8,099 nt of DNA from Pirellulaceae bacterium (GCA_020846515.1 JADLDX010000187.1:1-8099), one strand, 5' to 3'; positions 1 through 6,073 are shown, counted from the first letter of the stretch. Numbers and translations: made by a program. The notes: a model not told the origin generated them from the sequence alone.

Positions 1-1536
1 CAAGTTCAAACCGACGCTACCAGCACCATAGCTCATCAGGATCACATGTTTGGAGCTGTCAGTTTTGAACTGCTGAATAACGCCATCGCGTTTGGCGCTG
101 GGAATACGTCCGTGATACTCCAGAGGGCCAAAGCGTTTTAGCGTCTCGCGTATAGTTTCCAGAGTCTCCACCCACTGGCTGAAGACGATTGCCTTTTGAC
201 CGCTGGCAGCGATCTCTTCCATGTCGGCTTCCAGTCGTTCCATCTTGCAACTAGCGCCGGTAGCTGGATCGAAGTTGCAGATCTGTTTCAGACGCAGCAC
301 TAACTCGAAAACATGTTGGATCGTCACCGATTCACCCATGCGGTTCAGTTGCACGACGCCTTCTTCTTCAGCAATACGATAGCTGTCTTGTTGCGGCGCG
401 GTCAGCTCCAATTGTTCGTCGCGGAACATCTTGGGCGGCATCTCGGTCAGGACTTTGTCTTTGGTGCGTCGAAGAATATGATCGCGCGTGGCCGCTGAAA
501 TGCTCTTCAGATGCATATCTCTACGCAGATAGCCAGGCTGCAGAAATTCAAAGATGTTTACCAGGTCCTCCACGGAGTTCTCGATAGGCGTGCCGGTCAG
601 CGCCCAGGAACGCGAACGCGGAATCGAACGGACAATTTCAGCGGTGGTGCCGTTGCGGTTTTTGATACGCTGGGCTTCGTCCAAAATCACCAAGTCGAAA
701 TGCTGGTCTGGATTGTCGACAGCGTCTCGGTCGCGCATCATCAGTTCGTAGTTGGCGATACGCACGGGCGCTGCCCCTTTCTGCCACATCCACTGCCGTT
801 TCGCTTGATCGCCTTCGACCACCACCACCGGAATCTCCGGCGCCCATTGCCGGAACTCGCGGACCCAATTGGTCACCAGCGGCTTGGGGCAAATCAACAG
901 CACCGTGCGGAGCTGGCCAGCCAGCAGCAGCATGCGCACCGTGGTAATGGCTTGCATCGTCTTGCCCAGTCCCATTTCGTCGGCCAGGATCGCCGTCTCG
1001 CGCGGGAACAGGAAGGCGATTCCCTCTAACTGATAAGGAAACGGTGGAAAGGGAAAGCTCAACTGCGCCGAGGCGACCATGGTTTCTAGCGGTGGTTGCA
1101 GGACGAAGTACAAGCGGTCCTCGAGCTTGATGAGATCCTTGGGCGGTGCGATGCGTGTGCGACGTGCGGGATCTAGTCCGACGCGCGGTGGCGTGGCCGA
1201 GTCGGCGGAGGTTGAAGAACCTTGTCCAATGTTTGCTGTTGGTGCAGCGCCAGTTGGCGAGGTCTTGGATAAATCATTGGTGGGAGGTTGATAGGGCTTG
1301 GCATCTGGCAGGGCGAAGTTCGGCGATTCGGGAAATGAGAAGCCGATGGTCTTCGGCAATGGGGCTTGCAGCTTGATCGGTACGACGGCGATATCAAGTT
1401 TGCCAGGCGTTTGGGAGAGGACCTCGGGTTGTGCGGTACGGCTGAGCATGCCTTGCCAGCCGGTAGCGTATGTGCCGACCTCCAGTGGCGATTGCCAATG
1501 GCTACTGAAGATCGAGCTTTGCAGTTGAACTTCCAT
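1..1536 (-). CDS. SNF2/Rad54-family DEAD-like helicase (C-terminal part off window)
   Basis: This is a superfamily 2 ATP-dependent DNA translocase of the Snf2/Rad54 type; 512 codons are visible and the reading frame is still open at position 1. Motifs appear in order: Walker A DEMGLGKT at residues 186-193, the Walker B box DEAQ at 286-289 (followed by RIKN, common in bacterial Snf2 proteins), motif III TGTPIEN at 314-320, motif IV around AIVFSQW at 449-455, and motif V (SYGAGSVGLNL) at 502-512. Motif VI lies beyond the edge. Residues 1-150 match nothing I recognise, and about 80-130 are a Pro/Ser/Thr/Ala-rich linker. The ATG at 1536 has AAAGG seven bases upstream (1544-1548). Proteins of this family remodel DNA-protein complexes, but the cellular role of bacterial members is mostly unknown. 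It lies 190 bp downstream of a same-strand small gene and may share its transcript. Confidence 0.93.
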   Translation of the reverse strand, partial: MEVQLQSSIFSSHWQSPLEVGTYATGWQGMLSRTAQPEVLSQTPGKLDIAVVPIKLQAPLPKTIGFSFPESPNFALPDAKPYQPPTNDLSKTSPTGAAPTANIGQGSSTSADSATPPRVGLDPARRTRIAPPKDLIKLEDRLYFVLQPPLETMVASAQLSFPFPPFPYQLEGIAFLFPRETAILADEMGLGKTMQAITTVRMLLLAGQLRTVLLICPKPLVTNWVREFRQWAPEIPVVVVEGDQAKRQWMWQKGAAPVRIANYELMMRDRDAVDNPDQHFDLVILDEAQRIKNRNGTTAEIVRSIPRSRSWALTGTPIENSVEDLVNIFEFLQPGYLRRDMHLKSISAATRDHILRRTKDKVLTEMPPKMFRDEQLELTAPQQDSYRIAEEEGVVQLNRMGESVTIQHVFELVLRLKQICNFDPATGASCKMERLEADMEEIAASGQKAIVFSQWVETLETIRETLKRFGPLEYHGRIPSAKRDGVIQQFKTDSSKHVILMSYGAGSVGLNL

Positions 1537-1650
1537 GAGAGGACCTTTGATGGATAAGCGCCCGTCCCGCCGTCTGGATGCCCCAGACCTAGCCCCACTC
1601 GAAGACGAGTTGAACCGCAGAGAGCCAATAGAAGCCAGCGCACAGCGAAC

Positions 1651-1720
1651 CAAGAACAACGAACCAAGAACAACGAACCAAGAACCAAGAACCAAGAACA
1701 ACGAACAACGAACCAAGAAC
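1651..1720. repeat. Heptanucleotide tandem array, ten exact 7-bp units
   Basis: Ten contiguous 7-bp units of two kinds, A = CAAGAAC and B = AACGAAC, run in the order A B A B A A A B B A. A degenerate unit (AGCGAAC) precedes them at 1644-1650. On the minus strand the units read GTTCTTG and GTTCGTT. The array fills part of the 190-bp gap between the 180-residue gene and the helicase gene, starting 6 bp past the stop of the former. Heptamer short tandem repeats are known from other bacteria such as filamentous cyanobacteria; whether this family recurs in this genome cannot be told from the window. The rest of the gap (1537-1650) holds two small stem-loops, GTCTGG/CCAGAC at 1572-1588 and ACTCG/CGAGT at 1597-1610, which would lie in the helicase leader. 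Confidence 0.95.
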
Positions 1721-1726
1721 TGTTTC

Positions 1727-2269
1727 TCAAGCAGCCTTCATGATTGGGTGAGCCTCCAGTAAGGCTTCGCTGATGCGTTGAAATGGTTCGTTGATATCCA
1801 TCGATACATCCAATTGCTGCCACAGTTCGCGGAGCTTGGCTTCGGCGTGCAGATCATCGCGCATGATCATCAAACTATGCTCGCCCAGTTTGATATTCTT
1901 TAGCCGACTTTCATCGGAGCCTGGTATGTTGTGCGGGTTAGCGGTGCTAGGGGAATAAGCGACCAGCAGATCGCTCACGCGTCCCAGAGCTAGCACAGCC
2001 GAGCAATCAGTCAACAGCACGTGGGGTATTAGTTTGGCTTTGCTGGTCAGGGCTTTCGCGATTTGTTCACCGCAGACGAAATCGGCCAGTGTGGCGCCGT
2101 AAAGGATCTCTTGAGCGCGGCTGGGTTTAACGGGCAGAGTGCAGTGAAATTCGAGCGGACGGGCATGCGAGTTCAGGATCAAATAGCCGCCAAAGTATCC
2201 ATGCTCGGCGTGCGATCGAACGGTACAAAAACCGAGGGTACGCGGGACATCGACTGAAGGATTGGCCAT
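1727..2269 (-). CDS. Conserved-looking hypothetical protein upstream of the SNF2 helicase
   Basis: I do not recognise a named family for this 180-residue protein. It appears soluble: no signal peptide and no convincing membrane segment. The N-terminal half alternates short hydrophobic strands with charged turns (a GYFGGYLIL stretch at 25-33, several Cys and His at C15, H20, H23, H35, H42, C43), and the C-terminal third (about 138-175) is probably helical. The composition and regular hydrophobic pattern argue for a real gene, and the opposite strand has no competing long frame. The start is the ATG at 2269; the ribosome binding site is weak (AGG four bases upstream). It is the gene immediately upstream of the SNF2 helicase on the same strand, 190 bp apart, so a functional partnership is possible but unproven. 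Confidence 0.75.
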   Translation of the reverse strand: MANPSVDVPRTLGFCTVRSHAEHGYFGGYLILNSHARPLEFHCTLPVKPSRAQEILYGATLADFVCGEQIAKALTSKAKLIPHVLLTDCSAVLALGRVSDLLVAYSPSTANPHNIPGSDESRLKNIKLGEHSLMIMRDDLHAEAKLRELWQQLDVSMDINEPFQRISEALLEAHPIMKAA

Positions 2270-2454
2270 GCTACCTGGTATTTAGGGTCAAAGGAATCGC
2301 TAGCAAATGTCACTATTTGATCGCCAGGCGAGATGGGGACCTCGCGATGCGATTGTTGTCGGACTTCCGTTTGCAACGACTTTAGGCGTCGTGCCGCAGA
2401 GATCAGTTTTCACGCCGTCTACGGAATTTCTCCAGATTGCCAATCGCAAGTTGC

Positions 2455-2484
2455 TCGACGGACGCAAGGCGGCTTGGCTATAAT
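2455..2484 (+). promoter_or_regulatory. Predicted sigma70-type promoter for the coiled-coil gene
   Basis: A perfect TATAAT at 2479-2484 has a partial -35 match (TCGACG, 2455-2460) 18 bp upstream. Transcription would start near 2491, giving a leader of about 35 bases and an AGGGAG ribosome binding site at 2513-2518. The rest of the divergent gap (2270-2454) shows no convincing promoter for the minus-strand gene and nothing else notable. Confidence 0.55.
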
Positions 2485-2525
2485 GAGTCGATCAGTCGTC
2501 CTTCCATACGCTAGGGAGTTCATCA

Positions 2526-2990
2526 GTGGCTCAGGATCCATCCCATTTCGCACCGGTGTTTCGCATCGATGTTTCGCCGGAACCGGCTTCAGGACAAGGT
2601 CAAGCACCGGCTACTGATCATTCAGTAGCCACGGTAGCTTTGCTGCGTCAAATGGTGTCGATGCAAGACAAGCAGAATCAGTTATTGGAACAGCTGGTGC
2701 AGAACACGGTGGCCATGCAGAAGCAGCGGGCCACGGAATTGCAACAGTGGAAAGATGCCAATCCGCGTCTGGCCAAGGCTTGCCGCAAGGCGGCTGAATC
2801 ACTCTCTCGCGTACAAACGCAGTTTCTTGAGAGTTTGACGGACGAGATTAGCGATAATGAAGATTCGCTGCTGGACGGCGACTTTATGCTTGGCGAATTC
2901 GTGGATCGTTTTGGGCCACGCTTGGCTCATCTAAACGGAGTTTTGCAGGTATTAGCCCAACTGGGTAGCGGTGTGCCAGCTCAAGGGTAG
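2526..2990 (+). CDS. Small hypothetical protein with a coiled-coil segment
   Basis: A 154-residue, probably cytoplasmic protein of unknown function. Residues 1-32 are Pro/Ala/Gln-rich and likely disordered. Residues about 33-75 are Gln/Leu-rich with heptad-like hydrophobic spacing (LLRQMV, NQLLEQLV), typical of a coiled coil. Two further helical stretches follow (about 80-110 and 118-147), separated by an acidic patch (DEISDNEDSLLDGD, 106-119). There is no signal peptide or catalytic motif. The start is a GTG at 2526, chosen because AGGGAG lies seven bases upstream at 2513-2518. The gene has its own promoter (2455-2484) and an intrinsic terminator 22 bp after the stop, so it is probably monocistronic. 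Oligomerisation through the coiled coil is the only property I would infer. Confidence 0.8.
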   Translation: MAQDPSHFAPVFRIDVSPEPASGQGQAPATDHSVATVALLRQMVSMQDKQNQLLEQLVQNTVAMQKQRATELQQWKDANPRLAKACRKAAESLSRVQTQFLESLTDEISDNEDSLLDGDFMLGEFVDRFGPRLAHLNGVLQVLAQLGSGVPAQG

Positions 2991-3012
2991 GCACTCGCCG
3001 CCAAAGCGAACA

Positions 3013-3037
3013 CCGGTGGGGGCATCGGCTTTTTTTT
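3013..3037 (+). terminator. Intrinsic terminator after the coiled-coil gene
   Basis: A CCGGTG stem arm (3013-3018), a GGGG loop and a CATCGG arm (3023-3028) make six pairs, one of them G-U in RNA. They are followed by one C and a run of eight T (3030-3037). It lies 22 bp past the stop at 2990, in the correct orientation. Confidence 0.75.
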
Positions 3038-3046
3038 GGGGGCAGC

Positions 3047-3065
3047 GGGACAACATTGTTGTCCC
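3047..3065. repeat. Perfect 19-bp palindrome
   Basis: GGGACAACATTGTTGTCCC: two 9-bp arms around a single central T at 3056. It lies just after the terminator of the upstream gene and about 250 bp before the lipoprotein start. It could be an operator-type site, a REP-like interspersed palindrome, or part of a larger structured repeat with the element at 3077-3124. The sequence alone does not decide. Confidence 0.8.
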
Positions 3066-3076
3066 AGCCCAGGTAG

Positions 3077-3124
3077 CTCGGGCACTCTTGCCAATCATCT
3101 CTGTTTGAACTCGGGCAAGAGTGC
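3077..3124. repeat. 11-bp inverted repeat with overlapping 8-bp direct repeat
   Basis: GCACTCTTGCC (3082-3092) and its exact reverse complement GGCAAGAGTGC (3114-3124) flank a 21-base loop. CTCGGGCA also occurs as a direct repeat at 3077-3084 and 3110-3117, overlapping the two arms. A shorter pair, GTCAGCC/GGCTGAC, follows at 3183-3189 and 3205-3211. With 3047-3065 and 3252-3300 these occupy most of the 324-bp gene-free gap 2991-3314. No protein-coding frame there is convincing. Confidence 0.75.
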
Positions 3125-3251
3125 AGTACAAACTATTCGCTGCCTTAAGCCGCTTTCTTTTTCTGTCGCCCTTTTTCTGTCTGTCAGCCCGCTGCGAACT
3201 CACTGGCTGACTTAGGCCCTGTTTTCGATCTTGCCTTTTAAGGCAGCTTCT

Positions 3252-3300
3252 TGGACACTACGCGCAGCCCCAAGCGTGGGCGCGAAAATGTTAGTGTCCA
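3252..3300 (+). promoter_or_regulatory. Leader stem-loop abutting the lipoprotein ribosome binding site
   Basis: TGGACACTA (3252-3260) pairs perfectly with TAGTGTCCA (3292-3300). The 31-base loop can itself fold (CGCG at 3261-3264 with CGCG at 3282-3285, plus CCC/GGG). The stem ends two bases before the GGAAGGAG ribosome binding site (3302-3309). A small hairpin, TGCCTT/AAGGCA at 3232-3245, lies just upstream. A weak promoter candidate (TTGAAC 3105-3110, 16 bp, TACAAA 3127-3132) would place both in the leader. Confidence 0.4.
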
Positions 3301-3304
3301 TGGA

Positions 3305-3309
3305 AGGAG
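3305..3309 (+). promoter_or_regulatory. Ribosome binding site fixing the lipoprotein start
   Basis: AGGAG lies five bases before the GTG at 3315. It favours that codon over the in-frame upstream TTG at 3231 and ATG at 3288, and this start also begins directly with a signal peptide. Confidence 0.65.
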
Positions 3310-3314
3310 TTCAA

Positions 3315-3962
3315 GTGAATCGTCGAGCGTGGCTGGTTAATGCGAGCGCACTCGTAGTCACGGCGACGGGCTGTCATCACTTCTTTCAGGGACCGCGTCG
3401 CGCACCACAAGTTGAGGTGCCGTTGGTCAATCCATTCCAAGTGGGACCGGCGGATCCAGAGTTGGTTTGGTCGCAGGTGGTCGATACGGTGGATGATTAC
3501 TTTCGCATTAAATCTGAAACCCGAGTTCGGCGCGATAGTGCGGCTTGGATGGAGGGGCGTTTAGAGACCTTTCCGGAAATTGGTGGCACGCTGTTCGAAC
3601 CCTGGCGAGGCGACTCCACCAGGGGGTTTGAACGGATCCAAAGTACATTTCAAACCATTCGCCGGACCGCCTTTGTCAAGGTTGTACCGGGTGCAGATGG
3701 ATATTTGATAGACGTGAAAGTTGTTAAGGAGAAAGAGGATGTAGATCATTCTCAATATCCTACGGCTGGATCGTCGGTCCAGCGGCATGATGGCAGTGTG
3801 GTGCGCACGGCCAATGTGCTGAATGATTTGCCGATGACGATTGACTGGTATCCAGCCGGCGCGGGCCGGGACCTGGAGTTAGAACGTCGTTTAGCGGAAC
3901 GAATCGCTGGAAGATTAACCAATATCGAAGCCCCGGAGCCGACCGGCATTCTGGGGCATTAG
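3315..3962 (+). CDS. Predicted lipoprotein of unknown function
   Basis: With the GTG at 3315 the product is 215 residues. It opens with a signal peptide: MNRR, a hydrophobic core WLVNASALVV, then the lipobox-like TATGC with C20 as the probable lipidated cysteine. The -3 residue is Ala rather than the usual Leu, so lipidation is likely but not certain. The mature part has a Pro-rich linker (28-47), then a compact alpha/beta-looking domain to about residue 204 with conserved-looking aromatic and charged residues (W52, DDYF 60-63, EPW 95-97, FVKVV 120-124, W178). I recognise no enzyme motif. It should sit in a membrane facing the periplasm. It has a 324-bp structured upstream gap and a weak stem-loop after the stop, so it is probably its own transcription unit. 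Confidence 0.8.
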   Translation: MNRRAWLVNASALVVTATGCHHFFQGPRRAPQVEVPLVNPFQVGPADPELVWSQVVDTVDDYFRIKSETRVRRDSAAWMEGRLETFPEIGGTLFEPWRGDSTRGFERIQSTFQTIRRTAFVKVVPGADGYLIDVKVVKEKEDVDHSQYPTAGSSVQRHDGSVVRTANVLNDLPMTIDWYPAGAGRDLELERRLAERIAGRLTNIEAPEPTGILGH

Positions 3963-3984
3963 GCACGTCCAGCGTACGACGTGC
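3963..3984 (+). terminator. Possible weak terminator hairpin after the lipoprotein gene
   Basis: GCACGT (3963-3968) pairs with ACGTGC (3979-3984) across a 10-base loop directly after the stop codon. The nearest T run is short (TTTT at 3991-3994) and not adjacent, so termination here is uncertain. Confidence 0.3.
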
Positions 3985-4058
3985 GTCGAGTTTTCATCTT
4001 GGCTGGCAAGTCGTTTTTTGATACTCTTGATTCTTACCGACCAGCCCAAGAAAGTTGC

Positions 4059-4064
4059 AGGGAG
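4059..4064 (+). promoter_or_regulatory. Ribosome binding site deciding the rimI-like start
   Basis: AGGGAG lies eight bases before the ATG at 4073 but only two before the ATG at 4067 and inside the frame opened by the TTG at 4055. The start at 4073 therefore fits best. Confidence 0.6.
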
Positions 4065-4072
4065 CAATGCAA

Positions 4073-4591
4073 ATGCAGGGTGCAGGAAGTACCACTCAGT
4101 ACACCAATATCCGTTGGATGATTCGCCGAGACATGCCCTCTGTTCTGGATATAGAACAGCAGAGCTTTGAGTTTCCTTGGAGCGAAGAGGAGTTTATTCG
4201 CTGTTTGCGTCAACGCAATTGTATCGGCATGGTGGCTGAAAGAGACACGCAAGTGGCTGGGTTCATGATCTATGAATTGCACAAGAACCGTCTCCATTTG
4301 CTGAACTTTGCCGTCGGTGGTGGCATGCGCCGTATGGGCATTGGCACTGCCATGATCGAGAAGTTGGCTAGCAAGTTGACCGTCGACCGCCGCAATCGAA
4401 TTATGTTGGAAGTGCGTGAGACCAATCTCGATGCGCAGATTTTCTTCCGGCAACGGGGCTTTCGTGCCATCTCGGTGCTCCGCAGCTTCTACGAAGATTC
4501 GCCGGAAGATGCCTACTTGATGCAATATCGCCATCGCGCCAGCGTCGAAGAGATGCAGTCGAGCTCCAGCAGCGACCGCATGGCGGGCTAA
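4073..4591 (+). CDS. rimI: RimI-like GNAT N-acetyltransferase (ribosomal protein alanine acetyltransferase family)
   Basis: A 172-residue GNAT-fold enzyme. RimI proteins transfer acetyl from acetyl-CoA to the N-terminal alanine of ribosomal protein S18. Landmarks, in order: the FPWSEEEF segment (34-41) typical of RimI, the acetyl-CoA pyrophosphate loop RRMGIG (86-91; Q/R-x-x-G-x-G/A), LEVRETN with E113 at the position of E. coli E103, a QRGF turn (127-130), and the closing RSFYEDSPEDAYLM segment (138-151). By motif-to-motif alignment, the tyrosine that acts as general acid in E. coli RimI (Y115) falls on F125 here. The C-terminus has an extra tail ending in a serine run (164-168). No other ribosome or tRNA-modification gene is adjacent. 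The family call is strong; S18 as substrate is inferred. Confidence 0.85.
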   Translation: MQGAGSTTQYTNIRWMIRRDMPSVLDIEQQSFEFPWSEEEFIRCLRQRNCIGMVAERDTQVAGFMIYELHKNRLHLLNFAVGGGMRRMGIGTAMIEKLASKLTVDRRNRIMLEVRETNLDAQIFFRQRGFRAISVLRSFYEDSPEDAYLMQYRHRASVEEMQSSSSSDRMAG

Positions 4592-4599
4592 ATGGCTCT

Positions 4600-4821
4600 C
4601 GTTTAACAGTCAGCCGTAGGCGTACTCGATCGATTCGTTTATTCGTTTAACAGTCAGCCGTAGGCGTACTCGATCGCCGGTACGCCTACGCCGTAGCTAG
4701 CCAAGTACGCCTGCGGCTGACTGTTAAACGATTCAGTACGCCTGCGGCTGACTGTAAACATCCAGTACGCCTGCGGCTGACTGTTAAACGATTCGGTACG
4801 CCTGCGGCTGACTGTTAAACG
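4600..4821. repeat. Array of 26-bp repeats in opposing orientations
   Basis: Six copies of a 26-bp unit fill the gap between rimI and the amidohydrolase gene. Two run in reverse orientation (4600-4625 and 4644-4669; each starts CGTTTAACAGTCAGCC and ends GGCGTAC). Four run forward (4705-4730, 4736-4759 with one T missing, 4765-4790, 4796-4821; each starts GTACGCCTGCGG). The forward copies are spaced by 5 bases, giving periods of 31, 29 and 31. Reverse copies carry T where the complement of the forward copies has C, so in plus-strand RNA the arms would pair fully with one G-U. An 11-base forward fragment (4680-4690) lies at the centre, next to a small palindrome CTACG-C-CGTAG (4686-4696). The outer copies make a 26-bp terminal inverted repeat around 222 bp. 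Confidence 0.9.
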
Positions 4822-4835
4822 GGGGGCTGGGGGTT

Positions 4836-4841
4836 TACAAT
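4836..4841 (+). promoter_or_regulatory. Possible -10 element for the amidohydrolase gene
   Basis: TACAAT matches the -10 consensus at five of six positions and would give a leader of about 34 bases. There is no good -35: that region falls inside the last 26-bp repeat copy (4796-4821). Confidence 0.35.
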
Positions 4842-4881
4842 GGGGAACTCTTCAATCTTTCTCACCTAAGAGGTCCCCGCC

Positions 4882-5817
4882 ATGTTAGACCGTCGAACGT
4901 TTATCAATAGATCTTCCGGTGCCGTATTGGCTGGCGCAGTAGCCGTCTCGCTCGGAGAGACTGTTTCTGGGGCGCCCCAAGCGAGCGATTGCATCGATGC
5001 GCATGTCCATGTTTGGACACCCGATACGCAGCAGTATCCACTGAGCGGCGACTTCAAGGTTAAAGACATGGTACCGCCCAGCTTTACGCCCGAAGAGCTG
5101 TTTGCGCATTGCAAGCCCTCTGGAGTGTCACGCATCGTGCTCATTCAGATGAGCTTCTACAAATACGACAACAGTTACATGCTGGCGGTGATGAAGAAGT
5201 ATCCAGGCGTGTTCGCTGGTGTAGCCATCGTCGACGAAAGCCAGGCAGATACACCGGCCAAAATGAAAGAGCTGCGCGCCTTGGGTGTGCTGGGATTCCG
5301 ACTGTATACCGACAAAGTCAAAGCGGAAGGCTGGTCTGGTTCGGCGGGTATGAAGAGCATGTGGAGCACGGCGGCCGATACCGGACAGTCGATGTGTTTA
5401 CTGGCCAATCCCGATGCGTTACCGGCCGTGGAAGCGATGATCAAACAGTATCCGCGCACGCGCGTGGTCATTGATCACTTTGCTCGCATCGGCGTGAGTG
5501 GCAAAGTGGAAACAGCCGACTTGGACAATCTATGTCGACTGGCCAAGTTCCCGAATGTGTATGTCAAGACATCGGCCTTTTATGCATTGGGAGCCAAGAA
5601 AGCACCCTATACCGACCTGGTGCCGATGATCATGCGCTTGGTTAAAGAATATGGCGCTTCGAGATTGATGTGGGCATCAGATTGTCCATATCAAGTTCAA
5701 GAAGGTCATACCTACGCCGCTTCGATCGATCTGGTACGCAACCATTTGCCGGAGCTGTCTGCAGCGGAGCGTCAAGCCATCCTGCGCGACACGGCCGCCA
5801 AGGTATTCTTCGCGTAG
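4882..5817 (+). CDS. Tat-exported TIM-barrel amidohydrolase (amidohydrolase_2, cog3618-like)
   Basis: A 311-residue protein of the amidohydrolase superfamily with a (beta/alpha)8 barrel. The N-terminus is a twin-arginine signal (DRRTFINRS, residues 3-11, then a hydrophobic stretch to about 25), so the folded enzyme is probably exported or membrane-associated. Barrel residues: H41 and H43 in DAHVHVW (beta 1), R140 in GFRLY, H199 in VVIDHF, and D267 in WASDCPY (beta 8). The HVHVW...DHF...SDCPY pattern resembles the lactonase-type cog3618 group (LigI, L-fuconolactonase, sulfomuconolactonase), several of which need no metal. Hydrolysis of a sugar or aromatic lactone is therefore a reasonable guess; the substrate is unknown. 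The ATG at 4882 has AAGAGG (4868-4873) eight bases upstream. The gene stands alone: repeats precede it and a convergent gene follows. Confidence 0.88.
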   Translation: MLDRRTFINRSSGAVLAGAVAVSLGETVSGAPQASDCIDAHVHVWTPDTQQYPLSGDFKVKDMVPPSFTPEELFAHCKPSGVSRIVLIQMSFYKYDNSYMLAVMKKYPGVFAGVAIVDESQADTPAKMKELRALGVLGFRLYTDKVKAEGWSGSAGMKSMWSTAADTGQSMCLLANPDALPAVEAMIKQYPRTRVVIDHFARIGVSGKVETADLDNLCRLAKFPNVYVKTSAFYALGAKKAPYTDLVPMIMRLVKEYGASRLMWASDCPYQVQEGHTYAASIDLVRNHLPELSAAERQAILRDTAAKVFFA

Positions 5818-5911
5818 GTTTTGATTTTGGTTGAGTTGAACTGGTACGACGGACGCGCGTGCGTCGCATCCGCAGCAGAACTAACCCTCCCAGCGCAGCG
5901 CCCGGGAGGGT

Positions 5912-5946
5912 CGAAAAAACAGGCGCTACTGCAGCCTGTTTTTTCG
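5912..5946. terminator. Bidirectional intrinsic terminator between convergent genes
   Basis: A perfect 13-bp stem, CGAAAAAACAGGC (5912-5924) with GCCTGTTTTTTCG (5934-5946), closes a 9-base loop. The A6 and T6 tracts give a U run at the end of the stem on either strand. It lies 94 bp after the amidohydrolase stop and 140 bp after the class V gene stop on the other strand, so it can serve both. Confidence 0.75.
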
Positions 5947-6044
5947 GGGAGGGTGCGTGCGCCGCACAGACGAGTCCGCAGCTAAGTACTTCATGCTTTG
6001 GTTAGCACGGGAGGCTCCCTCCCCGCCCACGCTGCCGCGGGGCG

Positions 6045-6073
6045 ACCCTCCCGCTGCTACGCAGCGGGAGGGT
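6045..6073 (-). other. Strong stem-loop just past the class V gene stop
   Basis: A 13-bp GC-rich stem with a TAC loop lies 13 bases downstream of the minus-strand gene's stop. No U tract follows on that strand, so it is more likely an mRNA 3' end stabiliser or a repeat arm than a terminator by itself. Confidence 0.5.

Noticed and set aside
313..1029. Plus-strand open frames, up to 172 codons
   Set aside because: They lie opposite the helicase gene, whose minus-strand frame carries the ordered Snf2 motifs.
1535..1762. Plus-strand frame reading through the heptamer array
   Set aside because: Its heptapeptide pattern (RTKNNEP-like) is produced by the 7-bp repeat, and it has no ribosome binding site or recognisable fold.
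1173..1823. Minus-strand 216-codon frame
   Set aside because: It overlaps the helicase N-terminus and the 180-residue gene in another frame, runs through the heptamer array and has a Trp/Phe/Arg-rich repeat-driven composition.
2952..3203. Minus-strand 83-codon frame
   Set aside because: It spans the terminator, the 19-bp palindrome and the inverted repeat, and its composition follows those elements.
4600..4821. CRISPR array
   Set aside because: The units are about 26 bp and regularly spaced, but the gaps are only 5 bases and nearly identical, copies occur in both orientations, and no cas gene is present.
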